Part shown: piece after piece, positions 18,291 through 27,436 of the stretch | Layout: every line of letters starts with the position of its first letter | Numbering within the stretch: position 1 is the first letter of the stretch | Source of the DNA: Bacteroides sp. CAG:443 | GTDB lineage: Bacteria > Bacteroidota > Bacteroidia > Bacteroidales > Bacteroidaceae | DNA: 64,000 nucleotides | Assembly (NCBI GenBank): GCA_000432735.1 | Contig: FR887782.1 | Location: 17,510 to 81,509 of the forward strand | Direction of reading: 5' to 3' | Position numbers and translations under genes: made by a program | Notes under the pieces: model-generated | Told to the model about the DNA's origin: nothing | The model's database searches: none | What the model saw: only the letters and a program-made list of their open reading frames with translations

Positions 18291-19226
18291 TTAATAAGCT
18301 GAGCGATATTTACCCTCTTCCTTGTCTTCCAGCATGTTCAAGTAAGAGGCGTAGCGTGATTCACTAATGTAATGTTTCTCTACGGCTTCGCGTACGGCAC
18401 ATCCCGGTTCGTGGCGATGTGTACAGTTACCGTATTTGCATTGAGCGGAAAACTCGAAAATCTCTTTGAAATAATGTCCAACCTCTTCGTCTTCCATATC
18501 AAATGTACCAAATCCCTTGATTCCCGGTGTATCAATGATATATCCGTTCTCACCTACAGAAAACATTTCGGAAAAAGTAGTCGTGTGCATACCTTTGTTA
18601 TGTACGGTCGATATTTCTCCCGTTTTTAGGTGCTGCTCGGGCAGAATTGCATTGATTAAGGTCGACTTACCTACCCCCGAATGGCCAGAAAATAAAGTAA
18701 CTTTACCCTCTAAAGCTTGTTTAATTTCATCGAGTCCGGTTTCATTCAAGGCAGAAATCTTGAAACATGGATATCCGATATGGGTATACAGATGGATCAA
18801 TCCGTCTAGATAATGAAGCTCTTCTTCCGAATAGCGGTCGGTTTTGTTGAATACCAGACAGACCGGAACGCGATAAGCCTCTGCCGATGCGAGGAAACGG
18901 TCGATGAAAGTCGTCGATGTTTCCGGGTAATTGATGGTCACCACCAGCATGCACTGGTCCAGATTGGCTGCAATGATATGCGATTGTTTAGATAGATTGG
19001 ATGCACGGCGGATGATATAATTCTTTCGATCCTCTATTTCGGTAATGAAAGCCGTACCCTCAGAGTTAATGGAAATTTGTACCCGGTCGCCTACGGCGAT
19101 AGGGTTTGTACTGCGGATTCCTTTCAGACGGAAGTTACCTTTTATTTTACATTCCACTTGCCGGTTATCATCAGTCTTGACCAGATACCAGCTTCCTGTA
19201 TTTTTTATGACTAAGCCTTTTTCCAA
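18291..19226 (-). CDS. rsgA: Ribosome small-subunit-dependent GTPase A
   Basis: 311 residues from a TTG at 19226 ([14 protein letters not shown]). It assists late 30S maturation. An OB-fold is followed by the circularly permuted GTPase (FNKTDR, then GHSGVGKST, then DTPGI) and a C-terminal zinc motif [14 protein letters not shown]. The frame extends upstream to an ATG at 19301, but those 25 codons lie inside the inverted repeat that seems to end the frr transcript, and family members normally begin with a K-G-L-V-I stretch. The ATG start, with AAGGATGAAG before it, cannot be excluded. Confidence 0.9.
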   Translation of the reverse strand: MEKGLVIKNTGSWYLVKTDDNRQVECKIKGNFRLKGIRSTNPIAVGDRVQISINSEGTAFITEIEDRKNYIIRRASNLSKQSHIIAANLDQCMLVVTINYPETSTTFIDRFLASAEAYRVPVCLVFNKTDRYSEEELHYLDGLIHLYTHIGYPCFKISALNETGLDEIKQALEGKVTLFSGHSGVGKSTLINAILPEQHLKTGEISTVHNKGMHTTTFSEMFSVGENGYIIDTPGIKGFGTFDMEDEEVGHYFKEIFEFSAQCKYGNCTHRHEPGCAVREAVEKHYISESRYASYLNMLEDKEEGKYRSAY

Positions 19227-19243
19227 ATTTTTATAAGATGAAA

Positions 19244-19315
19244 ATAAAGGATGAAGAGAAGGCGACGCGTCTGTGTTATCAGCACGTCGTGTATACTTCA
19301 TTCTTCATCCTTTAT
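19244..19315 (-). terminator. Inverted repeat after frr
   Basis: A perfect 14-bp inverted repeat (19244-19257 with 19302-19315; ATAAAGGATGAAGA arms) around a 44-base loop. On the minus strand TTTTC follows. It begins 6 bases after the frr stop codon. The loop is long for an intrinsic terminator, so an alternative role in controlling rsgA translation is possible. Confidence 0.55.
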
Positions 19316-19320
19316 GAGTA

Positions 19321-19881
19321 TTAAACAGTCATGATTTCTTTGTCTTTGGCGGCAAGCATTTCATCTATTTGTTTGATATACTTGTCGTGAGCCTTCTGTA
19401 ATTTTGCTTCAGAATTTTTCTGTTCATCTTCGGGCATACCGTCTTTTACTGCTTTTTTCAGTGCATCAATTGCATCACGGCGTGCATTGCGGACACTTAC
19501 CTTGGCTGTTTCACCTTCGCCCTTACACTGCTTTGCCAGCTGTTTACGGCGTTCTTCTGTCAAAGGAGGAATACCTATACGGATAATTTCTCCGTTGTTT
19601 TCGGGCATGATACCCAGATCGGAGTCAATAATTGCTTTTTCAATTACGCGGAACATACTCTTGTCCCACGGTTTGATTGCAATGCTACGTGCATCGGGAG
19701 TTGTTACTGCTGCTACATTATTGATAGGGACCATGCTTCCGTAAGAATCTACACGGATACCGTCCAGCAAGCGTACATCGGCTTTTCCGGCACGGATGTG
19801 TGCCAGTGCATCTTCCAGATACATAATTGCCATATCCATTTTCTCTTCAGCTCCGCTAAGAATTGTCTTTGAGTCTGCCAT
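19321..19881 (-). CDS. frr: Ribosome recycling factor
   Basis: 186 residues, standard length. It splits post-termination ribosomes together with EF-G. Family motifs include [19 protein letters not shown], the [17 protein letters not shown] core, and [15 protein letters not shown] followed by the helical NARRDAI segment. Unusually, pyrH is not next to it. A promoter with good spacing precedes it (19933-19963). Confidence 0.97.
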   Translation of the reverse strand: MADSKTILSGAEEKMDMAIMYLEDALAHIRAGKADVRLLDGIRVDSYGSMVPINNVAAVTTPDARSIAIKPWDKSMFRVIEKAIIDSDLGIMPENNGEIIRIGIPPLTEERRKQLAKQCKGEGETAKVSVRNARRDAIDALKKAVKDGMPEDEQKNSEAKLQKAHDKYIKQIDEMLAAKDKEIMTV

Positions 19882-19932
19882 ATTAAAATTTTAAAAGTTT
19901 ATCGGGTTAGACTTATGCTAAATTAATGTGAA

Positions 19933-19963
19933 CAAAAATACATGATTTTTTATTTTTCTGCAA
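19933..19963 (-). promoter_or_regulatory. Promoter of frr
   Basis: Minus strand TTG (19961-19963), 20 bp, TATTTTTG (19933-19940): full Bacteroides-type match. Leader about 45 nt. Confidence 0.65.
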
Positions 19964-20157
19964 TAGTTTGCTGATAATTATATGTTTGCTTGTTTTCCGA
20001 TTGCCGGATTTTATTGCTGTTTCGCGATGTGGCAAAGATGGAGAAAGAATACAATCGGTAGAATGGCAATCATAATAATAAGGAGTTGTTTATAAGGTAG
20101 AATAATCGTTTTGTTCTGCATTTTCTGCTTTTGTCTATAAAAATAGATTGAAAGATG
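19964..20157. other. Intergenic stretch with nothing recognised
   Basis: AT-rich DNA between the divergent frr and thr promoters. No ORF, hairpin or repeat that I can support. Confidence 0.5.
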
Positions 20158-20187
20158 TTTGATTATAGAAAAATGTTACTATATTTG
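20158..20187 (+). promoter_or_regulatory. Promoter of the threonine operon
   Basis: TTTG (20158-20161), 18 bp, TATATTTG (20180-20187). Transcription would begin near 20192, giving a leader of about 255 nt before thrA that contains the leader peptide and hairpins. Confidence 0.6.
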
Positions 20188-20208
20188 CCAACGACAAAAC
20201 AATAATAC

Positions 20209-20301
20209 ATGAACAAATACTCTCTTCATATCACAATGATGACCGGAATGGGGCACACTGCTACATTCACATCTGTTACCGGGATGACCCCTCGGGGGTA
20301 A
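20209..20301 (+). CDS. thrL: Thr/Met-rich leader peptide of the threonine operon
   Basis: An ATG about 17 nt after the predicted transcription start opens a 30-codon frame ending in TAA. Seven codons are Thr (residues 9, 12, 17, 19, 21, 24, 27) and five are Met (1, 10, 11, 14, 26), so 40 percent of the peptide is the two end products of the thrA pathway. It overlaps a hairpin (20287-20299) and is followed by mutually exclusive stems before thrA. This is the arrangement of a ribosome-stalling leader peptide controlling attenuation. Too short for routine gene calling. Not similar in residue order to the enterobacterial thr leader (Thr/Ile-rich). Confidence 0.75.
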   Translation: MNKYSLHITMMTGMGHTATFTSVTGMTPRG

Positions 20302-20366
20302 GAGATTGTATATTAGGTGTTTCTACGTGTTACACGCCTGTGGACTCAGGCACTTCATTTTTATTT
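20287..20366 (+). promoter_or_regulatory. Attenuator-like hairpins ahead of thrA
   Basis: Three stems are visible. ACCCC/GGGGT (20287-20299) spans the end of the leader ORF. AGGTGT (20315-20320) can pair with ACGCCT (20334-20339). GCCTG (20336-20340) can pair with CAGGC (20347-20351), followed from 20358 by ATTTTTATTTT. The second and third stems share 20336-20339, so they exclude each other, as antiterminator and terminator do. The last stem is only 5 bp and 6 bases from the T-rich run, so termination may be weak. Confidence 0.55.
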
Positions 20367-20446
20367 TAATCAATTATTTATTTTGTTTTATCTGGCAAGG
20401 GCATCTTTTCCTTAAAGAAAATGTTCTTGTATAAAAGTATAAGTAC

Positions 20447-22879
20447 ATGAAAGTATTAAAATTCGGTGGAACATCAGTAGGTTCTGTCAACAGTATGTTG
20501 AATGTAAAGAAGATCGTCGAAGCAGTAGATGATAAAGTGATAGTAGTCGTTTCAGCATTGGGCGGCATAACCGACAAGTTAATCAAGACTTCTACGATGG
20601 CGGCCAACGGAGATTCCGGTTACGAAAAGGAAATGAAGGAGATTGTGAACCGTCATATCGAAATGGTTTACACCGTCATTCCGGCAGGACAGAAACGGGA
20701 ACTGCTGCTGGATTGCGTGAACGAACTGCTGAGTGAACTGAAAGACATTTTTCAGGGTATCTATCTGATACGTGATTTGTCGCCGAAGACTTCGGCTACC
20801 ATTGTAAGTTACGGGGAACGTCTTTCGTCTATCATTGTCGCTACTTTGATAGAAGGGGCGCAATGGTTCGATTCACGTCTGTTCATCAAGACCGAGAAAA
20901 AACATAATAAACATATACTCGATTCGGAACTGACAACTCGTCTGGTGCGTGAAACCTTTCACGATATACCTCAAATTTCATTGGTTCCGGGATTTATTTC
21001 TACCGACAAGAATACAGGTGAAGTAACAAACCTCGGCCGTGGTGGATCAGACTATACAGCTTCCATTCTGGCAGCAGCACTCGATGCTAGTGTACTGGAG
21101 ATATGGACGGATGTAGACGGCTTTATGACTGCCGATCCCCGGGTTATCAGTACGGCTTATCCGATTACGGAACTGAGTTATGTCGAAGCGATGGAGTTGT
21201 GTAACTTTGGTGCGAAAGTGGTTTATCCGCCGACTATCTATCCGGTTTGTCATAAGAATATTCCTATTCTGATAAAGAATACGTTCAATCCGGAAGCTCC
21301 GGGAACAATCGTGAAGCAGGAAGCCGATCATTCTTCCAAGGCGATTAAGGGTATTTCTTCCATCAATGATACGTGTCTGATAACCATGACCGGACTGGGT
21401 ATGGTGGGAGTAATCGGTGTGAATTACCGAATCTTCAAGACTCTGGCAGAGAATGGTATCAGCGTGTTCCTGGTTTCTCAGGCATCTTCGGAAAACTCTA
21501 CTTCTATCGGTGTGCGGACGGTAGATGCTCCGCTGGCTTGCGAAGTACTGAACGAAGAGTTTGCCAAAGAAATAGAAATGGGAGAAATCAGTCCGATGAA
21601 GGCTGAAAGCGGACTGGCTACCGTGGCTATCGTGGGAGAGAACATGAAGCACACACCGGGTATTGCCGGAAAATTGTTCGGTACACTGGGACGTAACGGT
21701 ATCAATGTGATAGCTTGTGCACAAGGTGCGTCCGAAACCAACATCTCGTTTGTTGTAGACGGAGTTTCTTTACGCAAGACGTTGAATGTCATCCACGATT
21801 CTTTCTTCCTGTCGGAATATCAGGTTTTGAATCTTTTCATCTGTGGTATCGGAACAGTAGGCCACAGCCTGATTGAACAAATCAGCAGTCAGCAGGAACG
21901 TTTGAAGCGTGAACGTGGACTGATGTTGAATGTAGTAGGTATTGCCAACGGACATAAAGCTTTGTTTACACGACGTGGAATTGATTTGGCTAACTACCGT
22001 CAGGAGCTAGAAGAAAAAGGCATTCCTTCGTCACCTCAAGTACTTCAGGATGAGATTGTAGGAATGAATATTTTCAACTCCGTATTTGTGGACTGTACAG
22101 CTAGCCCGGAAATTGCCGGCTTGTATAAGGAATTTTTGAACCATAACATTTCGGTTGTGGCAGCCAACAAGATAGCTGCATCGTCAGAATATGAAAACTA
22201 TGCCGAATTGAAACGCATTGCCCGTCAGCGTGGTGTGAAGTTCCTGTTCGAAACTAACGTTGGTGCCGGACTGCCGGTGATTAATACAATCAACGATTTG
22301 ATAAACAGTGGCGACAAGATTGTGAAGATTGAGGCAGTGTTGAGCGGAACATTAAATTATATTTTCAATACTCTCAGCGCCGATGTTCCTTTGAGTGAAA
22401 CAATTCATAAAGCGAAAGAAGAAGGATATTCCGAACCCGATCCACGTATCGACCTGAGCGGAAAGGATGTAATCCGCAAGCTTGTCATTCTGGCTCGTGA
22501 GGCAGGTTACCGGCTGGATCAGGAAGATGTAGAGAAACATCTGTTCATACCGGATGACTTCTTTAAGGGATCGCTGGAAGACTTCTGGAAGAAGATACCT
22601 TCGCTCGACGAGGAATTTGAGGCTCGCCGTAAGGTACTTGAAAAAGAAGGAAAGCACTGGCGCTTTGTTGCCACATTGGAAAACGGACATGGAGTCGTTG
22701 CCTTGCAGGAAGTGGGCAGAAATCATCCGTTCTATACCCTGGAAGGCAGCAACAACATTATTTTGCTTACAACTGAACGATATAACGAGTACCCGATGCT
22801 CATTCAAGGATACGGTGCCGGTGCAAGCGTAACCGCTGCCGGTGTCTTTGCCGATATTATGAGTATCGCAAACATTTAG
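20447..22879 (+). CDS. thrA: Bifunctional aspartokinase / homoserine dehydrogenase I
   Basis: 810 residues. It catalyses the first and third steps from aspartate to homoserine. Aspartokinase domain at 1 to about 290 (MKVLKFGGTSVGS, GRGGSDYTAS), two ACT regulatory domains about 310-460 (SVFLVSQASSENS; NVIACAQGASETNISF), and NADP-dependent homoserine dehydrogenase from about 465 (FICGIGTVGHSLIEQI, NKIAAS, GTLNYIFNTL, EGYSEPDPR). ACT domains imply threonine feedback. First gene after the leader; 4 bp before the next gene, so a tight operon. Confidence 0.97.
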   Translation: MKVLKFGGTSVGSVNSMLNVKKIVEAVDDKVIVVVSALGGITDKLIKTSTMAANGDSGYEKEMKEIVNRHIEMVYTVIPAGQKRELLLDCVNELLSELKDIFQGIYLIRDLSPKTSATIVSYGERLSSIIVATLIEGAQWFDSRLFIKTEKKHNKHILDSELTTRLVRETFHDIPQISLVPGFISTDKNTGEVTNLGRGGSDYTASILAAALDASVLEIWTDVDGFMTADPRVISTAYPITELSYVEAMELCNFGAKVVYPPTIYPVCHKNIPILIKNTFNPEAPGTIVKQEADHSSKAIKGISSINDTCLITMTGLGMVGVIGVNYRIFKTLAENGISVFLVSQASSENSTSIGVRTVDAPLACEVLNEEFAKEIEMGEISPMKAESGLATVAIVGENMKHTPGIAGKLFGTLGRNGINVIACAQGASETNISFVVDGVSLRKTLNVIHDSFFLSEYQVLNLFICGIGTVGHSLIEQISSQQERLKRERGLMLNVVGIANGHKALFTRRGIDLANYRQELEEKGIPSSPQVLQDEIVGMNIFNSVFVDCTASPEIAGLYKEFLNHNISVVAANKIAASSEYENYAELKRIARQRGVKFLFETNVGAGLPVINTINDLINSGDKIVKIEAVLSGTLNYIFNTLSADVPLSETIHKAKEEGYSEPDPRIDLSGKDVIRKLVILAREAGYRLDQEDVEKHLFIPDDFFKGSLEDFWKKIPSLDEEFEARRKVLEKEGKHWRFVATLENGHGVVALQEVGRNHPFYTLEGSNNIILLTTERYNEYPMLIQGYGAGASVTAAGVFADIMSIANI

Positions 22880-22883
22880 GCTT

Positions 22884-24098
22884 ATGAAGCACATCATTAT
22901 TTTAGGCGACGGTATGGCAGACTGGCCTGTACCGTCACTCGGAAACAAGACATTGCTGCAATATGCAAATACTCCCTACATGGACAAGCTGGCCCGAATG
23001 GGACGTACGGGAATGCTGAAAACGGTTGCCGACGGATTTCATCCGGGAAGTGAAGTGGCGAATATGTCGGTTATGGGTTACAACCTCCCGTTGGTGTACG
23101 AAGGAAGAGGCGTGCTGGAAGCGGCTAGTATCGGTGTGGAACTGGAACCTGGAGATATGGCCATGCGATGCAACCTGATTTGTGTGGAAGGAGATATCCT
23201 CAAAAATCATTCGGCTGGTCATATTACCACTGAAGAGGCCGATCAGTTGATCAAGTTTCTGGATGAAAAATTAGGAACAGACCGTATTCATTTCTATACT
23301 GGAGTGCAGTATCGTCACTTACTGGTAGTGAAAGGTGGGGATAAACATCTGGCATGTGTACCGCCCCATGATGTTCCGCTGAAACCTTTCCGACCGAATC
23401 TGATCAAAGCATTGCGTCCCGAGGCACAGGAAACCGCCGATTTACTGAATGCTTTGATTCTGAAGTCGCAGGAATTGCTTGCCACTCATCCGGTCAACTT
23501 AAAGCGGGTAGCAGAGGGAAAAGACCCAGCCAACAGTATCTGGCCTTGGAGTCCCGGTTATCGCCCGCAGATGGAACCGCTGTCGCAAAAGTATCCTTCT
23601 ATCCACAAAGGCTCAGTTATTACGGCTGTCGACCTGATTCGGGGAATCGGACGCTATGCCGGATTGCGCTGCATCGATGTGGAAGGAGCTACCGGACTCT
23701 ATACAACGAATTACGAAGGAAAGGCTCAGGCAGCCATCGATGCCTTGAAAACCGATGATTTTGTTTACCTCCACATTGAGGCAAGCGATGAGGCGGGGCA
23801 CGAAGGAGACGTAGACCTGAAGCTGAAGACCATCGAATATCTGGACAGTCGTGCACTGGGACCGATTTACGAAGAAGTGAAAAATTGGGATGAACCGGTA
23901 GCCATTGCCGTATTGCCCGACCATCCTACGCCGTGCGAATTGCGCACCCATACAGCCGAACCGGTACCCTTCCTGATTTATTATCCGGGCATAGAACCCG
24001 ATAGCGTGCAGTGTTACGACGAAATAGCCTGTCGCGAAGGAGCATACGGTACAATGGAGAAAGACGAGTTTATGAATGAGTTTATGAAAATACAATAG
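22884..24098 (+). CDS. apgM: ApgM-family protein, proposed homoserine kinase
   Basis: 404 residues of the alkaline-phosphatase-like, cofactor-independent phosphoglycerate mutase (archaeal type) family. Metal and nucleophile motifs are visible: GDGMADWP near the N-terminus, PGSEVANMSVMGY with the candidate Ser nucleophile, HIEASDEAGHEGD, and AVLPDHPTP. It lies between thrA and thrC with gaps of 4 and 6 bp, exactly where thrB would be, and no GHMP-type thrB occurs in the window. A subfamily of ApgM proteins in such operons is classed as proposed homoserine kinase. That role is inferred from the context; phosphoglycerate mutase activity is the alternative. Confidence 0.85.
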   Translation: MKHIIILGDGMADWPVPSLGNKTLLQYANTPYMDKLARMGRTGMLKTVADGFHPGSEVANMSVMGYNLPLVYEGRGVLEAASIGVELEPGDMAMRCNLICVEGDILKNHSAGHITTEEADQLIKFLDEKLGTDRIHFYTGVQYRHLLVVKGGDKHLACVPPHDVPLKPFRPNLIKALRPEAQETADLLNALILKSQELLATHPVNLKRVAEGKDPANSIWPWSPGYRPQMEPLSQKYPSIHKGSVITAVDLIRGIGRYAGLRCIDVEGATGLYTTNYEGKAQAAIDALKTDDFVYLHIEASDEAGHEGDVDLKLKTIEYLDSRALGPIYEEVKNWDEPVAIAVLPDHPTPCELRTHTAEPVPFLIYYPGIEPDSVQCYDEIACREGAYGTMEKDEFMNEFMKIQ

Positions 24099-24104
24099 AA
24101 CGTT

Positions 24105-25406
24105 ATGAAATATTACAGCACCAATAAAAAGGCTTCCGATGCGACACTGGAAGAAGCCGTAGTTCGTGGACTGGCTGGCGACAAGGGTTTGTACATGCCT
24201 CGTTCCATCAAAACCCTGCCCCAGTCTTTTTACGATGAGATAGAGAACCTGTCGTTTCAGGAGATTGCATACCGTGTAGCGGATGCTTTCTTTGGAGAAG
24301 ACATCCCTGCTGATACGCTGAAACATATCGTATACGATACACTGAATTTCGATACTCCGGTAGTAAAGGTGAAGGATAATATCTATTCGCTGGAACTGTT
24401 CCACGGTCCTACGCTGGCCTTCAAGGATGTGGGCGGACGTTTTATGGCACGCTTGCTGGGATACTTTATCCGTAAGGAAGGCAAGAAGCAGGTCAATGTG
24501 CTGGTAGCGACTTCCGGTGATACGGGCAGTGCCGTAGCAAACGGTTTTCTGGGTGTGGAAGGTATTCATGTATATGTGCTTTATCCCAAAGGAAAGGTGA
24601 GTGAGATTCAGGAAAAACAGTTTACTACGCTCGGACAGAACATTACGGCCATCGAAGTAGACGGTACGTTCGACGACTGTCAGGCGCTGGTGAAGAATGC
24701 TTTCATGGACAAGGAACTGAATGAGCACATGCAGCTTACTTCTGCAAATTCCATCAACGTGGCTCGTTTCCTTCCGCAGGCTTTCTATTATTTCTATGCC
24801 TATGCACAAATGAAGAAGCTGGGCAAGGCAGACAAGCTGGTAATTTGTGTGCCGAGCGGAAACTTCGGAAATATTACGGCCGGACTGTTTGGCAAGCGAA
24901 TGGGACTTCCTGTGGAACGCTTTATTGCAGCAAATAACCGGAACGATATATTCTATCAGTACCTGAAAACCGGAGAATACAAGCCTCGTCCTTCGGTGGC
25001 AACCATAGCCAATGCCATGGATGTAGGCGATCCGAGTAACTTTGCCCGTATACTCGACTTGTACGAAGGTAGTCACGATGCCATCGCGTCTGAAATAAGT
25101 GGTGAAACCTATACCGACGAACAGATACGTGAAACGGTACAGAAGACCTACGAGGAAACCGGATATCTGCTCGATCCGCATGGAGCATGCGGTTACCGTG
25201 CTCTGGCAGAGAACTTGAAGCCGGGAGAAAATGGCGTCTTTCTGGAAACAGCTCATCCTGCCAAGTTCTTGCAGACGGTAGAAGATATTATCGGAATGGA
25301 AGTGAAGATTCCTGAAAAATTGCAGGCTTTTATGCGGGGAACCAAGCAGAGTGTACCGATGTCGAAAGACTTTGCTTCGTTTAAGGCTTATCTGCTGAAA
25401 CAGTAA
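24105..25406 (+). CDS. thrC: Threonine synthase
   Basis: 433 residues. It converts O-phosphohomoserine to threonine with PLP. The PLP lysine is Lys107 in FHGPTLAFKDVGG; the phosphate-binding loop ATSGDTGSAVANGF and CVPSGNFGNITAG are present. Last gene of the thr operon. Its stop is followed by repeat element B within the 3' untranslated region and a strong terminator at 25669. Confidence 0.97.
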   Translation: MKYYSTNKKASDATLEEAVVRGLAGDKGLYMPRSIKTLPQSFYDEIENLSFQEIAYRVADAFFGEDIPADTLKHIVYDTLNFDTPVVKVKDNIYSLELFHGPTLAFKDVGGRFMARLLGYFIRKEGKKQVNVLVATSGDTGSAVANGFLGVEGIHVYVLYPKGKVSEIQEKQFTTLGQNITAIEVDGTFDDCQALVKNAFMDKELNEHMQLTSANSINVARFLPQAFYYFYAYAQMKKLGKADKLVICVPSGNFGNITAGLFGKRMGLPVERFIAANNRNDIFYQYLKTGEYKPRPSVATIANAMDVGDPSNFARILDLYEGSHDAIASEISGETYTDEQIRETVQKTYEETGYLLDPHGACGYRALAENLKPGENGVFLETAHPAKFLQTVEDIIGMEVKIPEKLQAFMRGTKQSVPMSKDFASFKAYLLKQ

Positions 25407-25412
25407 GCGGAA

Positions 25413-25519
25413 CGTTTGCTGTTTTGTAGCGGAATGTTTTTTCACTTCCGCTGAGGAGTTGGAAAAACGTCGGCATGTTTTTTTATTTTTTGTACAAAAG
25501 ATTTTTTTGTTTGTACAAA
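25413..25519 (+). repeat. GTAC-pair repeat element, copy B
   Basis: TTTGTACAAA at 25489-25498 and 25510-25519, GTAC spacing 21 bp. Core CGTCGGCATG starts at 25468, exactly 24 bp before the first GTAC; the linker is TTTTTTTATTTT, as in copies A and C. A weaker AACGTTTGCTGTTTTG unit lies at 25411-25426. The element starts just after the thrC stop. Between it and the terminator at 25669 there is no gene; a short dyad TCGG-6-CCGA near 25621-25634 is the only other structure. Confidence 0.85.
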
Positions 25520-25668
25520 AACACGGGAGCTTTTCGCAGGACGTTTTCTACCTCTCACGGTGAACTGATGAATCTTTCCTGAAAAAGGACTGATTTCGTG
25601 AGCCAAAGAGCAGGAATAGTCGGTTATAGCCGATTTGCCGGAAACAGACAGTTGAACAATAAAAACAG

Positions 25669-25709
25669 AAAATCCCGCAGGACAGATGAAGCAGTCCTGC
25701 GGGATTTTT
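25669..25709. terminator. Bidirectional terminator between thrC and rfbB
   Basis: A perfect 15-bp stem (25669-25683 with 25694-25708; AAAATCCCGCAGGAC arm), 10-base loop, T run on the plus strand and an A-rich 5' side that gives T residues on the minus strand. Serves the two convergent genes. Confidence 0.92.
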
Positions 25710-25739
25710 ACTTGTTGTACAAGTCGTATAACGAATTAC

Positions 25740-26879
25740 TTATCTATTCTTATACATATTTTCGTAATAATTCTGGTAGTCGCCACTGGTAACGCTCTTA
25801 ACCCATTCCTGATTGTTCAGGTACCAGATAATGGTTTTCACGATACCATCTTCGAATTTTGTTTCCGGAGTCCATCCCAGTTCACGAGTAATCTTGGTCG
25901 GGTCGATGGCATAACGCTGGTCGTGTCCCAGGCGGTCTTTTACGAATGTTATCAAGGAGTCGTTTATCCAGTCTATACGGATTTCGCCATTTTCGTCCAG
26001 CTCTTTTTTCTTCAATATCTTGCGGTAAGCAGGTTCCTGTTCCATTAGATGGTGAATCGTCGCAATGGTCAGTTTTACAATCTCGATGTTCTGCTTTTCG
26101 TTATGGCCACCTACATTGTAGATCTCACCGTTCTTTCCTTCGCGTACTACCAGGTCGATTGCCTTGCAATGGTCTTCTACATACAACCAGTCGCGTACGT
26201 TTGTACCGTTTCCGTATACCGGCAGGCGTTTTCCCTCGAGGATATTCTTGATGATCAGCGGGATCAGCTTTTCCGGAAAATGATAAGGACCGTAGTTGTT
26301 CGAGCAGCGCGTAATGGTAACCGGCATCTTATACGTGTCGCGATAAGCCATGACAATCAGGTCGGCGCTGGCTTTCGAAGCGCTGTACGGGCTGTGCGGA
26401 CATAAAGGAGTTTCTTCGGTAAAGAATCCTTCTTCTCCCAGTGAACCATACACCTCGTCGGTTGAAACTTGATGAAAGCGTACATCTTTTCTCCACGTAG
26501 GATAACCATTTTCATCTTTCCCGGTAACCCATGCGCGGCGGGCGGCATCCAACAGATTTTGAGTACCTAAAATGTTTGTCTGAAGGAATAACTGCGGATT
26601 GTCGATGCTGCGGTCTACATGACTTTCGGCTGCAAAGTTGACGATATAATCGAATTTATATTCGGCAAACAAGCGGTCGGCAAGTTCGCGGTCGCATATA
26701 TTGCCTCTTATGAAGAAACAACGTTCATTGTCGACATCCTTTGAGATGGTTCCCAAGTTCCCCGCATAAGTCAGTGCATCAAGTATGACTACCTTGATGT
26801 CTTCGTGTTTCGCCAAAATGTATTTTATATAATTTGCGCCGATAAATCCGGCTGCTCCTGTGACTAGATAAGTTTTCAT
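25740..26879 (-). CDS. rfbB: dTDP-glucose 4,6-dehydratase
   Basis: 379 residues. It makes dTDP-4-keto-6-deoxyglucose, a precursor of dTDP-rhamnose and related sugars of surface polysaccharides. The Rossmann motif TGAAGFIGANY is at the N-terminus; catalytic YSASKAS and the STDEVYG segment are present, as is NNYGPYHFPEKLIP. No other rml genes adjoin it. It is transcribed alone; upstream (26880-26939) I see no clear TAnnTTTG element. Confidence 0.96.
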   Translation of the reverse strand: MKTYLVTGAAGFIGANYIKYILAKHEDIKVVILDALTYAGNLGTISKDVDNERCFFIRGNICDRELADRLFAEYKFDYIVNFAAESHVDRSIDNPQLFLQTNILGTQNLLDAARRAWVTGKDENGYPTWRKDVRFHQVSTDEVYGSLGEEGFFTEETPLCPHSPYSASKASADLIVMAYRDTYKMPVTITRCSNNYGPYHFPEKLIPLIIKNILEGKRLPVYGNGTNVRDWLYVEDHCKAIDLVVREGKNGEIYNVGGHNEKQNIEIVKLTIATIHHLMEQEPAYRKILKKKELDENGEIRIDWINDSLITFVKDRLGHDQRYAIDPTKITRELGWTPETKFEDGIVKTIIWYLNNQEWVKSVTSGDYQNYYENMYKNR

Positions 26880-26939
26880 ATAAGGTCTTACTTAAAATCG
26901 GTTACAAATTTCGGAAAGTTTTTTCAATCAGGCAAACAA

Positions 26940-27431
26940 TTACTTGTTTAATTCTATTACTTCCAGGTCGGAAAAACTGCCATTGTCGATACAAAAACGT
27001 ACAAGGGTACGTACGGTATGAAAGCCGTATATTCCGGCTGCTCCCGGATTTATGTGCAACAGGTTCAGCGACTTGTCGTATTTCACCTTCAGAATATGCG
27101 AGTGTCCGCTGATAAAAAGCCGGGGAGGGTTGGCAAACAAGGTGGAGCGTATCGAAGCATCGTATTTTCCCGGATAGCCTCCGATGTGCTTCATCAGTAC
27201 GTCGGCTCCGTCGACTGTGAAGCGGGCGATTTCCGGAAACAGCCGCCTCATGTCCTGTCCGTCGATGTTTCCGTATACAGCTTTCAAGGGGCGGAAGGCT
27301 TCGAGCCGTTCCACGATTTCCATCGAACCGATGTCACCTGCATGCCATATCTGGTCGCATGGTTCAAAGTATTTCAGGTAACGCTCGTCCCAGTAGCCGT
27401 GCGTGTCCGATAATAATCCGATTCTTGTCAT
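26940..27431 (-). CDS. YfcE/MJ0936-type metallophosphoesterase
   Basis: 163 residues. Calcineurin-like metal motifs in order: LLSDTHG (residues 6-12), HAGDIGS, VYGNIDG, GGYPG and FISGHSHI, then the C-terminal HINPGAAG of the YfcE group. These enzymes hydrolyse phosphodiesters; the natural substrate is not known. Single domain, cytoplasmic. It is divergent from ppk, and the two promoters overlap (27437-27468). Confidence 0.9.
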   Translation of the reverse strand: MTRIGLLSDTHGYWDERYLKYFEPCDQIWHAGDIGSMEIVERLEAFRPLKAVYGNIDGQDMRRLFPEIARFTVDGADVLMKHIGGYPGKYDASIRSTLFANPPRLFISGHSHILKVKYDKSLNLLHINPGAAGIYGFHTVRTLVRFCIDNGSFSDLEVIELNK

Positions 27432-27436
27432 ATTTC

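Noticed and set aside
23613..25445. 610-codon minus-strand frame
   Set aside because: It is antisense to apgM and thrC, which are full-length, recognisable enzymes; its translation has no family motif and is rich in His, Arg and Tyr as antisense frames often are.
25598..25792. 64-codon ORF between thrC and rfbB
   Set aside because: It runs through the bidirectional terminator and into the 3' end of rfbB; no promoter or family similarity.
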